From positions 1-33,542 of the forward strand of contig JAGQIY010001220.1 in NCBI GenBank assembly GCA_020430865.1: a DNA stretch of 33,542 bases, given 5' to 3'. The translations under genes and the position numbers were made by a program. How positions within the stretch are numbered: the stretch's first letter is position 1; each line of letters begins with the position of its first letter. The stretch is from Myxococcales bacterium (GTDB taxonomy: Bacteria > Myxococcota > Polyangia > Polyangiales > Polyangiaceae). Under the pieces are notes generated by a model, which was given only the letters and a program-made list of their open reading frames with translations, was not told where the DNA came from and did no database searches. Positions 1-7,904 of the stretch are shown here, one piece after another.

Positions 1-39
1 ATGTTTGCTCCGCCCTGGCGCATTGGCTAAGCCGCGTCG

Positions 40-858
40 GTGAGTACACCGGCGCCTCGAGCCACGCTCTACCGATCCCTCGCGGTGCTGGCCGTCGCGC
101 TGCTCAGCATCTGGGCCCACATGATCGCGCTGTTCGTGGTGGTGATCGTGATCATCAGCACGGCAGCGTTGCCCAAGCTCGAGGGGGCCGCGAGGCGACT
201 ACTCTACGGCGTGCACGGACTCGCGCTGGCCGCCAGCCTGGCGGGTCTGGTTCGCTTCGTCATCCAGGATGCGGTGCCGGGCGTGGTCGAGGCGGGAGAC
301 CGCGCCGCGAGCAAGCAAGCGGTGGCCAAGCTGCGCGGACTACTCGTTGCCGAGGACGTGCTGCGGCGCCTGCATCGGGTCGATCCCGACGGAGACGGCG
401 TTGGCTCCGCTGCGCTGATCCCCGAGCTTGGTGGCTTCGTCCCCCTGCGCAAGGGCAAGCCGCTGGAGGCGCCGCTGTTGAACCGAGAGCTGCACAGGCT
501 GGTCGACACCCCGCTTGGCCAGGCCGCGCACGGAGGCGCCTATCTGTACCTGATCTGCCTACCGCGGCCCGGTGGCGGTTGGACCGCGCGTCCAGGCGAG
601 CCCGTGGACGAAGAACAGGCGGAGCGGCGCTGGGTCGGCTACGCTTGGCCTTCAGCAGAAACCCACGGCCTGTACGAAACGTACTTCATCGACGAACACG
701 AACGCATCCTGGTGTTCGCCAACAACGCCCCCCACGAACCGCGCTATCTCGGTCCCGAGCACCCTCCGAGCTGCGACGCCGCGCTGAACGGCAAGGAGGA
801 CTGGAAAGTGTGGAAAGGCAAGCAACCACGCGACCACCTGCCGGGAGACAAGCCCTAG
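40..858 (+). CDS. Membrane-anchored protein of unknown function
   Basis: I do not recognise a named family. The GTG at 40 is the first start codon after an in-frame TAA at 28-30, so the protein cannot begin further upstream in this frame. Residues about 11-42 are a long hydrophobic stretch, and a second one lies at about 54-73, so the N-terminus is probably held in the inner membrane by two helices. The rest (about 95-272) is a soluble domain rich in charged and aromatic residues. It contains a short Asp-Pro-Asp-Gly-Asp-Gly acidic loop near residue 115 that could bind calcium, and a Tyr/Trp-rich C-terminal half with no cysteine pair or obvious catalytic motif. A 148-aa hypothetical gene follows 38 nt downstream on the same strand, so the two may share a transcript. 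Coding status looks good from codon use; function is unknown. Confidence 0.7.
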   Translation: MSTPAPRATLYRSLAVLAVALLSIWAHMIALFVVVIVIISTAALPKLEGAARRLLYGVHGLALAASLAGLVRFVIQDAVPGVVEAGDRAASKQAVAKLRGLLVAEDVLRRLHRVDPDGDGVGSAALIPELGGFVPLRKGKPLEAPLLNRELHRLVDTPLGQAAHGGAYLYLICLPRPGGGWTARPGEPVDEEQAERRWVGYAWPSAETHGLYETYFIDEHERILVFANNAPHEPRYLGPEHPPSCDAALNGKEDWKVWKGKQPRDHLPGDKP

Positions 859-896
859 CGGGATGCTCCCTCGACAGGCCTGCTAGACCCTGAGCC

Positions 897-1343
897 ATGA
901 ACCAACCGGACGAAGACGAAATCGAGATCGTGCAGCGCCCCGCCGAGGCTCGCACGGCATCGGGGCGCGCCGATCTGATGGAGAAACCCGACGACCCGCC
1001 CGTCGTAGCCCGGATGGTGATCGAGATTCGCTCCGACGGTTCGCGTACCGTCGCCCGAGGCGCCTTGGAAGAGGTGGTGAGTGGCGAGAAGGTCGCGCTG
1101 GAAGCCCAGGGGACCACGCCCATGGCTCTGGCGGCGAGCCTGACCAAGAGCTTGCTCACGGCGCCCTTGCTGGCAGCCGAGCTCTTCAAGAAGGCCAACC
1201 CCGAGGGTCGCCCGCGCCTGTTCGCGCCCACCAAGGAGCCGAGGCCAAGTGACCCGAGTGGCGGACTCCGCGACGCCGTGAAGGGCACGGCGAAGCGAGC
1301 GGTGAAGCGACTGCTGCGCCGCGAGGCGGGCGAAGACGACTGA
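897..1343 (+). CDS. Small hypothetical cytoplasmic protein
   Basis: A 148-residue protein without signal peptide or membrane segment. The N-terminus (1-35) is acidic. The middle (about 38-75) reads like a short beta-rich segment, with a Val-Ile-Glu-Ile-Arg-Ser-Asp-Gly run. Residues about 78-100 form an Ala/Leu-rich helix, and the C-terminus (about 120-145) is strongly basic with Lys/Arg repeats. I recognise no family. Its TGA is separated from the next ATG (thioredoxin-like protein) by a single base, so the two genes are almost certainly translated from one message and probably coupled. That is the only hint about its role. The start is the first ATG in frame and has only a weak ribosome-binding site. 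Confidence 0.6.
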   Translation: MNQPDEDEIEIVQRPAEARTASGRADLMEKPDDPPVVARMVIEIRSDGSRTVARGALEEVVSGEKVALEAQGTTPMALAASLTKSLLTAPLLAAELFKKANPEGRPRLFAPTKEPRPSDPSGGLRDAVKGTAKRAVKRLLRREAGEDD

Positions 1344-1344
1344 G

Positions 1345-1992
1345 ATGAGCGAGCAACAGCCCGTCAGCGAAGCAACCGAGGCCGCAGCCAGCGACCAACG
1401 CACGGAGCACGGTTCCCCGGGGCAAGAATCCACGGCGCCCGAGTCAGGCGCGCCGGAATCCACACCGCCCGCGGCGAGGACGCGGCGGCGGCGCTGGCTC
1501 AGCTGGCTGCTCCAGGGCATGGTCGTGGTGCTGATCTACCTCGGCGCCAGCACCTGGCGGAGCCACTCGCTGCTCCCGAGCGACGGCAGCGTCGAAGCGC
1601 CAGCAGTGCAGCTGCGTACCCTGGACGGCAAGTCGTTCGACCTCCGACAGCTGCGCGGCAAGCGCGTTCAGCTGCACTTCTGGGCCACCTGGTGCACCGT
1701 GTGTCGTCAGGAGTTCGGTGCGCTCAACTCGGTCCACGACGACCTCGGGGACGACGAGGCGATGGTGTCCATCGTCGCAGACTCCGAGGACCCCCGAGCC
1801 CTGGCTCGCTTCGTCCAGGAACACGACATCCGGTACCCCGTGTTGCTGGGTAGCCCCGACGTCCTGCGCGCCTACCAGATCCAGGCGTTTCCCACGAACT
1901 ACTACCTGGACTCGAAGGGGCGGATCCGCGGAACGGACGTCGGGATGAGCACGCGCTGGGGCATGTCCAAGCGGATTGGCTGCGCCCGCTGA
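1345..1992 (+). CDS. TlpA/ResA-like membrane-anchored thioredoxin-fold protein
   Basis: This is a predicted thiol-disulfide oxidoreductase facing the periplasm. Residues 1-50 are a Ser/Glu/Pro/Ala-rich cytoplasmic tail ending in an Arg cluster (47-50). Residues 51-69 are a single transmembrane helix. The thioredoxin-like domain covers about 85-200. The redox motif is Trp-Cys-Thr-Val-Cys with Cys117 and Cys120, and the conserved cis-proline is in the Ala-Phe-Pro-Thr motif (Pro183). TlpA, ResA and DsbE proteins with this layout reduce or shuffle periplasmic disulfides, for example in cytochrome c or copper-centre assembly; which client applies here cannot be seen. The domain seems to end early: the last residues hold an extra Cys213 near the C-terminus, which is unusual. 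The ATG is one base after the upstream stop codon, indicating an operon with that small hypothetical gene. Confidence 0.85.
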   Translation: MSEQQPVSEATEAAASDQRTEHGSPGQESTAPESGAPESTPPAARTRRRRWLSWLLQGMVVVLIYLGASTWRSHSLLPSDGSVEAPAVQLRTLDGKSFDLRQLRGKRVQLHFWATWCTVCRQEFGALNSVHDDLGDDEAMVSIVADSEDPRALARFVQEHDIRYPVLLGSPDVLRAYQIQAFPTNYYLDSKGRIRGTDVGMSTRWGMSKRIGCAR

Positions 1993-2044
1993 AGAACCTG
2001 CGAGTTCGGCCGTTGCGTCGACGCGCTTGGTGTAAAAGCAGCCC

Positions 2045-3763
2045 ATGTCGACACCTCTCAGCGACCTGGCTCATGGCTTCCGCCACAAGTACCTCGACTA
2101 CGCCGAGCTGACTCACCAGCTGCGCGCCTGGGCCGACGCCTTCCCGCACCTCGTGCGTCTCGAGAGCATCGGGCAGTCGGGCGAGGGTCGAGACATCTGG
2201 TTGCTGGTGATCGGTCCCGATCCGGATCGCGCCCGACCCGCGGTCTGGGTCGATGGCAACATGCATGCCTCCGAGGTGATGGGCTCGAGCGCAGCTCTCG
2301 CCATAGCCGAGGACGTGTTGCGACTGCACCTCGAGCCCCAAGCGGAGCTCCACGGACTGCCCGAGCACGTCAAGAGCGGCCTGCGCGACGTCTTGTTCTA
2401 CGTCCTACCGCGCATCTCGCCCGACGGCGGCGAGGAGGTCCTGAAGACCGGACGCTGGCTGCGCTCGGTTCCGCGCGACAACCGTCCAGACGGTGGCCAG
2501 CCACGCTGGAAGCTGGAAGACGTGGACGGTGACGGGCGGGCGCTGTTGATGCGCAAGCAAGATCCCTGCGGAGACTTCGTCGCCACGCCGGAGGGCCGCA
2601 TGCGGCGGCGGCGCCTGGAAGACGTGGGCCCGTACTACCTCGTGTATCCAGAAGGCGTGATCGAGCACTTCGATGGTGTGCACGTCCCGGCGCCGACGAT
2701 GCTCAGCGATCACGCGCCCGATCTGAACCGCAACTTCCCCTGGGCCTGGGCCCCGGAGCACGAGCAGCTCGGCGCCGGGGACTACCCAGGGAGCGAGCCG
2801 GAGTCTCGAGCCGTGCTCGAGTACACGACGCGCCTACCGTCGCTCTTCGCCTGGCTCAATTTCCACACCTTTGGCGGCGTCTTCATTCGGCCCCGCGGCG
2901 ACGTCCCCGACAACAAGATGGATCAGGGGGATCTCGCGATCTTCAAGCAGCTCGAGGCCTGGGCCGAGGAGTTCACCGGCTACCCCGTGGTGAGCGGCTA
3001 CGAAGAGTTCACCTACGAACCAGACAAGCCGCTGCGCGGCGACATGTCCGACTACGGCTACCATCAGCGAGGGGCCATCGCCTACGTCTGCGAGCTGTGG
3101 GACTTCTTTCGACAGATCGGCATGGATCGCAAGCACCCCTTCGTGCACGCGTACAGCCACGCCAGCGACTCGGACCACGAGCGAGCCGTGGAGTGGGACA
3201 AGCTCCACAACCATGGACGCGTCTTCCAGCCCTGGAAGACGTTCTCTCACCCCCAGCTCGGAGAACTCGAGGTCGGCGGGCTGCTTCCGCTCGTCGGGAT
3301 CTGGAACCCTCCCTACGAGCGCATCGACGAGGTCTGCCAGGCTCAGAGCGCCTGCTTCCTCAGGGTAGCAGCTCTATGTCCGCGGATCGTCCTGAGGGTC
3401 GAGCAACAGTCGCTCGGTGACGGCCTGCACCGTCTGGATTGCCATGTAGAAAATCTCGGCTACCTCGCGAGCTATGGGCTACCGTCCGCGAAGCAGCTCG
3501 AGTGGAACACCCCGCCATGCCTCGAGATCGAGCTTCCGGCGAGCGCCGAGCTGGTCAGCCCCAGCGGTCACATCCAGGAGCTGCCGGACCTCGAGGGCTG
3601 GGGGCGAGGCTACTACGCATCCGCCGTCCACTATCCGCGCAGCAGCGGTGGGAGCCTCGCCGTGCGCAGCTTCGTGGTCCGCGGTCATGGCGAGGTCGAG
3701 CTTCGCGTCGGGTGCCCACGGGTCGGCTTCGTCCAGCGGCAGATCAAGCTCACCCAGCGTTGA
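2045..3763 (+). CDS. M14-family zinc carboxypeptidase
   Basis: Predicted metallocarboxypeptidase of the M14 (carboxypeptidase A/T-like) family, removing C-terminal residues from peptides. The zinc site is visible: His74 and Glu77 in an Asn-Met-His-Ala-Ser-Glu motif, and His274 in Asn-Phe-His-Thr-Phe. The general base is probably Glu350 in Cys-Glu-Leu-Trp. An Asp-Leu-Asn-Arg-Asn-Phe substrate-binding signature lies just before the second zinc ligand. Residues about 15-365 form the catalytic domain; about 400-572 form a beta-rich C-terminal domain that may aid substrate binding. There is no signal peptide, so it may be cytoplasmic or use an unconventional exit route. The protein is longer (572 aa) than a bare M14 catalytic domain (about 300 aa). 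It follows the thioredoxin-like gene by 52 nt on the same strand without a strong Shine-Dalgarno sequence. Confidence 0.92.
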   Translation: MSTPLSDLAHGFRHKYLDYAELTHQLRAWADAFPHLVRLESIGQSGEGRDIWLLVIGPDPDRARPAVWVDGNMHASEVMGSSAALAIAEDVLRLHLEPQAELHGLPEHVKSGLRDVLFYVLPRISPDGGEEVLKTGRWLRSVPRDNRPDGGQPRWKLEDVDGDGRALLMRKQDPCGDFVATPEGRMRRRRLEDVGPYYLVYPEGVIEHFDGVHVPAPTMLSDHAPDLNRNFPWAWAPEHEQLGAGDYPGSEPESRAVLEYTTRLPSLFAWLNFHTFGGVFIRPRGDVPDNKMDQGDLAIFKQLEAWAEEFTGYPVVSGYEEFTYEPDKPLRGDMSDYGYHQRGAIAYVCELWDFFRQIGMDRKHPFVHAYSHASDSDHERAVEWDKLHNHGRVFQPWKTFSHPQLGELEVGGLLPLVGIWNPPYERIDEVCQAQSACFLRVAALCPRIVLRVEQQSLGDGLHRLDCHVENLGYLASYGLPSAKQLEWNTPPCLEIELPASAELVSPSGHIQELPDLEGWGRGYYASAVHYPRSSGGSLAVRSFVVRGHGEVELRVGCPRVGFVQRQIKLTQR

Positions 3764-3904
3764 AGTCGCCGAAAGAGCATCCGCTGAGCTCGGAGCCCCG
3801 CTCGAGTCCCGGGATCCGGGTAAAAACGCCGGGAATGGCGTGCCTCGGCGGGCGTCGTGGCGCATGCTTGCGCCGCTCCGAGACCACCCCCGGAGCGACG
3901 AAGC

Positions 3905-5083
3905 ATGGACGCGATCTACCAGAGTGATGTGAACAGCCAGGTCGAGCCCGCCAGGCCTGCCGAGTTTCGACCGCTCGAGCTGGGCGACCTGCAAGTGTGG
4001 CCGCCGGTCGTCCTGGCTCCAATGGCGGGAGTGACCAACTACCCCTTCCGCGCCATCTGCCGGGAGTTCGGTGCGGGGCTCTACGTCAGCGAGATGATCA
4101 CCGCGCGCCCGCTGGTCGAGGGACGAGACAAGACGCTGAAGCTCGCCGACTTCGGGCCCGATGAGTCGCCGCGCAGCCTGCAGCTCTACGGCGTGGATCC
4201 GTACTACGTCGGCGAGGCGGTGAAGCGGCTGGTGGGCGAGGGTCGCGTGGACCACATCGACATGAACTTCGGCTGCCCGGTGCGCAAGGTGACGCGCAAG
4301 GGAGGTGGCGCGGCGATCCCGGTCAAGCCTCGGCTGCTGCGCAACATCGTGCGCGCGGCGGTGAGCAACGCCGAGCACATCCCGGTGACCATCAAGTTTC
4401 GCATCGGCATCGACGAAGCCCACCACACCTTCCTGGAGACGGGTCGCATCGCCGAAGACGAAGGCTGCGCCGCGGTTGGTCTTCACGCCCGCACTGCAGC
4501 GCAGCTGTACGACGGAGAGGCGCGCTGGGACGCCATCGGCACCTTGAAGAGCGAAGTTCGGATCCCCGTGCTGGGCAACGGGGACATCTGGGAAGCCGAG
4601 GACGCGCTACGCATGATGCGCATGACCGGCTGCGATGGAGTGATCGTGGGGCGAGGGTGCCTCGGACGTCCCTGGCTGTTCCGTGATCTGGCCGATGTCT
4701 TCGAGGGCCGCCCGCCGCAGAACCCGCCTCGACTGGGCGCCGTGATGGGCGTCATGCTGCGGCATGCGGAGTTGCTCGCCGCGTGGTTCGGAGAGCCCAT
4801 GGCGGTGCGCTCGTTCCGCAAGCACACGACGTGGTACACCAAGGGCTTTCGCGGCAGCGCCGCGCTGCGTGGCAGCTTCATGAAGATCGAGAGCCTCGCG
4901 GATCTGCGCCGCATCGCGCAGAGCGTCGACGCGCAGCAGCCGTTCCCACCCACGGCGATGAGAGTTCCACGCGGCAAGAGCTCTGGGACACAGCAAGTCG
5001 CGCTTCCCGACGGCTACCTGGACGACCTGGAGGACGCGACGCCCCCGGACGCCTCCGCCGAGGACGCAACCAGCGGTGGCTGA
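3905..5083 (+). CDS. dus: tRNA-dihydrouridine synthase (DusB-like)
   Basis: FMN-dependent enzyme reducing uridines in the tRNA D-loop to dihydrouridine using NADPH. The protein opens a TIM-barrel with the Pro-Met-Ala-Gly-Val-Thr-Asn FMN motif and carries the catalytic cysteine at Cys124 in Asn-Phe-Gly-Cys-Pro, followed by the Lys-Gly-Gly-Gly-Ala region. The later Gly-Asn-Gly-Asp-Ile and Gly-Arg-Gly-Cys-Leu-Gly segments match FMN phosphate-binding parts of Dus proteins. The motif order is most like DusB. I chose the ATG at 3905 rather than an upstream in-frame GTG at 3857, because GGAG at 3892-3895 sits nine bases before it. The last 40 residues are an acidic Ala/Asp/Glu/Ser-rich tail not needed for catalysis. 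The gene appears to be monocistronic. Confidence 0.93.
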   Translation: MDAIYQSDVNSQVEPARPAEFRPLELGDLQVWPPVVLAPMAGVTNYPFRAICREFGAGLYVSEMITARPLVEGRDKTLKLADFGPDESPRSLQLYGVDPYYVGEAVKRLVGEGRVDHIDMNFGCPVRKVTRKGGGAAIPVKPRLLRNIVRAAVSNAEHIPVTIKFRIGIDEAHHTFLETGRIAEDEGCAAVGLHARTAAQLYDGEARWDAIGTLKSEVRIPVLGNGDIWEAEDALRMMRMTGCDGVIVGRGCLGRPWLFRDLADVFEGRPPQNPPRLGAVMGVMLRHAELLAAWFGEPMAVRSFRKHTTWYTKGFRGSAALRGSFMKIESLADLRRIAQSVDAQQPFPPTAMRVPRGKSSGTQQVALPDGYLDDLEDATPPDASAEDATSGG

Positions 5084-5389
5084 CTATCCCCCGCCCGCGA
5101 ACCGTGAACTGCGAGCGGGGCAGCGACCGAGCCCGCGAGCCGCGAAGGCGCAGGCCGCAGGTCTGCAGCTGAGCTCGGGGGGAGCGGCACACGAACCGCG
5201 AAATGCGAGCCGACCCCAGGGGACCGGGCTCAGGGCCGCGTGTCAGCCTGTCTCACCCGAATCCCTGCAATTCTGGATGTTTCGTTCGCATCAGCCGGGT
5301 GTCTACGCAGCTCGCTCGGCCAGCGCTCTCGACACCGCAAAAGCCACGTTGGCCGACCGCGATCGGCCGGCTAGACTCCAGGAGCGATC
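5084..5389. other. Intergenic stretch with imperfect direct repeats
   Basis: This 306-bp gap has no convincing gene. Two imperfect 19-base copies, at 5098-5116 (CGAACCGTGAACTGCGAGC) and 5192-5210, differ at two positions, and a more diverged third copy lies near 5135-5153. The promoter of the downstream membrane protein must be in this stretch, but no clear -10/-35 or -24/-12 element was seen. Confidence 0.4.
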
Positions 5390-6016
5390 ATGCAAGGCAT
5401 CAAGGCTTCCGGCGCAGAGCGAGGGTCACTCCTGGAGTGGCGCTGGACGCCGTTCTTCGCCTTGCTCACCCTCGCGCTGGTCATGAGTCTGATCACGGCG
5501 CTGGTGGTGCCGTCGACCCCCGCGCAGCTCTTCGCGGCGCCGGAGGTGACCAGGCTGAGCAAGCGCGCGGGGATACCGACCCAGACTGGCCTGAGCGAGA
5601 AGCTCTCTCTGGAAGACAGCGACGATTCGAGCGAGAGCACGAAGTCGCTGAGCAGCGGCAACACTCGCCGCGGAAGCTTGCAGCGCCTCGCCGATCGCAA
5701 TCGCACCCTGAACGCGCGTCCCGCGCCGCCGGTGCGCCAGCCCTCGCTGCCGGTCCGGCGCGAGATCCCGCCCCCACCGGAACCCGAGACCCGCCAGTTC
5801 TCGAACGATCGCGCGGTCGAGGATGAGGAGCCGGCGGAGCAGGTGGACGAAGCCGAGGAAGAGGTGGACGAAGCTCCAGCCCCGCAAGGCTCCGGTGGAT
5901 CCTCGGGGCAAGAAGAGGACGCACCGGAGGAGGAAGACGGAGCGCCTGCCCCCTCGGAGCGTCCACGGCTCCTGAACCCAGGCGTGCTGCGCGCGATCCC
6001 GGGTCTGCAGCGCTGA
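5390..6016 (+). CDS. Single-pass membrane protein with long acidic, proline-rich tail
   Basis: A 208-residue protein of unknown function. AGGAG at 5380-5384 precedes the ATG by five bases, which supports the start. Residues about 19-42 form one transmembrane helix. Everything after it is low complexity: a Ser/Asp/Glu stretch (about 70-95), an Arg/Pro-rich segment (about 105-130), then a long Glu/Asp/Ala/Pro tail (about 140-190) ending in a short Arg/Leu/Pro motif. No enzymatic domain is visible. Such proteins may act as membrane-tethered spacers or scaffolds, but that is a guess. The gene ends directly before a perfect hairpin, and it converges on the signalling cluster on the opposite strand. 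Confidence 0.6.
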   Translation: MQGIKASGAERGSLLEWRWTPFFALLTLALVMSLITALVVPSTPAQLFAAPEVTRLSKRAGIPTQTGLSEKLSLEDSDDSSESTKSLSSGNTRRGSLQRLADRNRTLNARPAPPVRQPSLPVRREIPPPPEPETRQFSNDRAVEDEEPAEQVDEAEEEVDEAPAPQGSGGSSGQEEDAPEEEDGAPAPSERPRLLNPGVLRAIPGLQR

Positions 6017-6034
6017 TCGAGGCGGACGCCTCGA
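6017..6034. terminator. Perfect hairpin between convergent genes
   Basis: TCGAGGCG at 6017-6024 and CGCCTCGA at 6027-6034 are exact reverse complements separated by GA. The hairpin starts on the base after the upstream TGA and ends nine bases before the stop codon of the convergent protoglobin gene. Its symmetry would let it act on both strands. There is no T tract, so a Rho-independent role is likely but not certain. Confidence 0.6.
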
Positions 6035-6043
6035 GTCGCGTGC

Positions 6044-6592
6044 TCAGGCCGTCTTTCGCGGAATGCTGATGATGTTCTCGATCAGCGCCCGCTTCATACC
6101 CGTGAACTCGCTCAAGCGGTCCAGGCGGTCTTCGCCATAGGACAGGTTGATGATGGCCAGATCGAGGTCACAGATGCGCGCCAGGCTGGCGGCCTTGCTG
6201 GCCAGCTCGTCAGCATCGCCGATCTCGCGAGCCATGGCCTTCAGCCCCTCCGAGCGGATGACGCTCATGACTGCCTCCACCCAGTACGCAGCCAGACCGA
6301 TGCGTACGTGAGCGAGCCCGATCCGCATCCTCGAGTCGAAGTACGCCTCCGCGTACTCGCCAGCGAAGAGCTCCTGCATCCACTGCTGGTGTGTTCGCTT
6401 CAGCTGGTCGACTCGCCCCTCGAGGAACTTCGCGGTGTCCGGGTTGCGTCCCAACGCTTCGTAGAAGGCGTCGGTGATCCCTGGTCCGAGTCGATCGAAG
6501 ATCGGTGCCAGGCTCTTGAGGTTCTCGGCGTCCTGGTCAGCGAAGCCCAGGAACCGCTTTAGCCCCTCGAAGGTGGCGTAGGTCGCGCTCAT
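6044..6592 (-). CDS. Single-domain protoglobin (haem gas-binding protein)
   Basis: A 182-residue stand-alone domain of the protoglobin/globin-coupled-sensor family. The diagnostic helix F region is Arg-Ile-Gly-Leu-Ala-His-Val-Arg-Ile-Gly-Leu, giving His95 as the proximal haem ligand, followed by Tyr103-Trp104. Residues 8-17 match the N-terminal helix seen in this family. These proteins bind O2, CO or NO, and in globin-coupled sensors they drive a linked output domain. Here no output domain is attached, so any signal would have to pass to a partner. The ATG follows the stop codon of the diiron gene with no gap (TAGATG), with a G-rich ribosome-binding site inside the end of that gene, so translational coupling is expected. 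It is the last gene of the seven-gene cluster. No signal peptide is present, so it is cytoplasmic. Confidence 0.88.
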   Translation of the reverse strand: MSATYATFEGLKRFLGFADQDAENLKSLAPIFDRLGPGITDAFYEALGRNPDTAKFLEGRVDQLKRTHQQWMQELFAGEYAEAYFDSRMRIGLAHVRIGLAAYWVEAVMSVIRSEGLKAMAREIGDADELASKAASLARICDLDLAIINLSYGEDRLDRLSEFTGMKRALIENIISIPRKTA

Positions 6593-7354
6593 CTATTTTC
6601 CCCCTGGTATTGCGATGACGTTCTGCATGAGATCGATTCCGCAGCGCAGCTCCGCCGCCCAGGCGATGAACCGATTGACGAGCTCCTTGCCAGGGAAGCG
6701 CGCGCCGTGCTGAGGAGCGATCATGTCGATGTCGAGTCCCCTGACCATGTTCGCCCACAGGCGCATGGCAGCGTTGCTGGCCATGTAGCGCTCGTGGAAG
6801 CCCTGCATGAACTCGAGGTGACTGTCGAAGTCCGTGACCACGTCGTAGTCCTGGCCCAGCGACGCGCCGAGATCGCCCGTGTACAGGATCTTCGACACGG
6901 GGTCGTAGAGCTGGATGTTGCCACACGAGTGCAGGAAATGCGCCGGTAGGATCAGCAGCTCCTGGCCCCCCAGTTCGATCCGCATGCCCTGGTCGGGGAC
7001 GCCGAGCAACCGGTCGACGACCAGCCGATCGAGACCAAAGTGGGGAATGAATCGTTTCCACACGGATGGTGTGTAGGCCACCGCGTCAGTGGTCATCAAC
7101 CAACCGTTCGTGGCGGCCACGATGTCGGGATCCTGGTGTGAAAGGAAGATGTACTTCAGCTCGGCTCCCTTGAGCACCGAGGTCGTGTCCGACAGCACCC
7201 GGGTGTAGATCTTGTGCCCTCCAGGGTCGAGGATCATGCCCTCCTTGCCGTGCACGACGACATGTTGGTTGGCGGGCACCGCCTCTCCCTGGTCGAATAC
7301 GGGCAGCAGTACGTTCTTGTGCCCCTCGCTCTCGAATAAAACCGTCCCACTCAT
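6593..7354 (-). CDS. Flavodiiron-like metallo-beta-lactamase-fold diiron protein (ODP-type)
   Basis: A 253-residue MBL-fold protein matching the diiron half of flavodiiron proteins, without their flavodoxin domain. Predicted metal ligands are His73, Asp75 and Asp77 (Ser-His-Gln-Asp-Pro-Asp-Ile), His142 (Phe-Leu-His-Ser-Cys-Gly-Asn), Asp161 (Tyr-Thr-Gly-Asp-Leu-Gly) and His216 (Pro-Gln-His-Gly). Flavodiiron enzymes usually have H-x-E-x-D-H in the first motif; here the Glu is Asp and the final His is Ile. With no FMN domain it is unlikely to be a full O2/NO reductase. Known ODP-type diiron proteins act as O2/iron sensors in bacterial chemotaxis, which fits the signalling neighbours. I chose the ATG at 7354 over a TTG at 7375 because GAGGAGG lies five bases upstream of it. 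The gene lies between the second Roadblock-like gene and the protoglobin gene. Confidence 0.85.
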   Translation of the reverse strand: MSGTVLFESEGHKNVLLPVFDQGEAVPANQHVVVHGKEGMILDPGGHKIYTRVLSDTTSVLKGAELKYIFLSHQDPDIVAATNGWLMTTDAVAYTPSVWKRFIPHFGLDRLVVDRLLGVPDQGMRIELGGQELLILPAHFLHSCGNIQLYDPVSKILYTGDLGASLGQDYDVVTDFDSHLEFMQGFHERYMASNAAMRLWANMVRGLDIDMIAPQHGARFPGKELVNRFIAWAAELRCGIDLMQNVIAIPGGK

Positions 7355-7359
7355 GTCCG

Positions 7360-7366
7360 CCTCCTC
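7360..7366 (-). promoter_or_regulatory. Strong Shine-Dalgarno that sets the diiron gene start
   Basis: On the minus strand GAGGAGG lies five bases before the ATG at 7354 and overlaps the TGA (7367-7365) of the preceding gene. It argues against the longer TTG-initiated reading and suggests termination-coupled initiation. Confidence 0.75.
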
Positions 7367-7904
7367 AATCCCCAACCGCGTTGGTGGCCGCGATCAACTC
7401 CTCTAGTGCCTCACGGATATCCCTCGGGAGCGGCTGCTCCGCGGTGACCCCAAGCGTGAGCAATGTGTCGCCCACGGTGAGGCGAACTCCAGTGAGCCAG
7501 CGTCCGTCGAACTCGACGCAGACGGTGTGCGACTTCCCTGGAGACATCTGCGCAGCCTGGTCCAGGGCCAGCATCAGGCGCCCGCCGATTCCCTCCGCGA
7601 CGTCCGCCGACAGTCGACCCCGAGCGGCGACGACCAGCCCCTGGGGCTCCATCAGGAACGCAGAGTCTGCTTGAGCGATGCCGATGCAGCCGTCGAGCAG
7701 CTGGTTCCAGGCATCGGCACCAAAGGTGCGACTCTTGCGCTGTCCCAGCTCCACTCCGCCGGGCAGGAAGCGCCGGGCGTCGAAGCGTACGTAGCGTGGG
7801 CGAGGGTCTAGACGTGAGTTGTTGCGGCTGTCTTCGCGCAGGCGGCGGGACAGCTGTACGGCGAACTCCAAATCAGAGGAGGGCACGCTCTGGTCGTACG
7901 ACAT
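7365..7904 (-). CDS. Roadblock/LC7-like domain protein
   Basis: A 179-residue cytoplasmic protein. Residues 1-60 are basic and probably flexible. Residues about 63-175 read like a Roadblock/LC7 fold: an Ala/Gly helix, then a strand-turn-strand (Ala-Phe-Leu-Met-Glu-Pro-Gln-Gly-Leu-Val-Val-Ala-Ala), a long helix, two beta strands (Thr-Val-Cys-Val-Glu-Phe-Asp, Leu-Thr-Gly-Val-Arg-Leu) and a C-terminal helix. This match is by pattern and is weaker than for the 121-aa Roadblock protein in the same cluster. Roadblock proteins typically form dimers that regulate small GTPases (for example MglB) or act as scaffolds. The ATG lies 32 bases inside the end of the ParA gene and has GGAG about eight bases upstream, so it is probably translationally coupled to ParA and may be its partner. 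It could instead be an unrelated ParA-associated protein. Confidence 0.65.
   Translation of the reverse strand: MSYDQSVPSSDLEFAVQLSRRLREDSRNNSRLDPRPRYVRFDARRFLPGGVELGQRKSRTFGADAWNQLLDGCIGIAQADSAFLMEPQGLVVAARGRLSADVAEGIGGRLMLALDQAAQMSPGKSHTVCVEFDGRWLTGVRLTVGDTLLTLGVTAEQPLPRDIREALEELIAATNAVGD

Noticed and set aside
1..30. Ten-codon ATG-to-TAA reading at the left edge, possibly the 3' end of an upstream gene
   Set aside because: Too short to support; without sequence to the left it may be chance.
7355..7375. TTG start at 7375 for the diiron gene
   Set aside because: It lies inside the preceding gene and has no ribosome site; ATG at 7354 has GAGGAGG at ideal distance.
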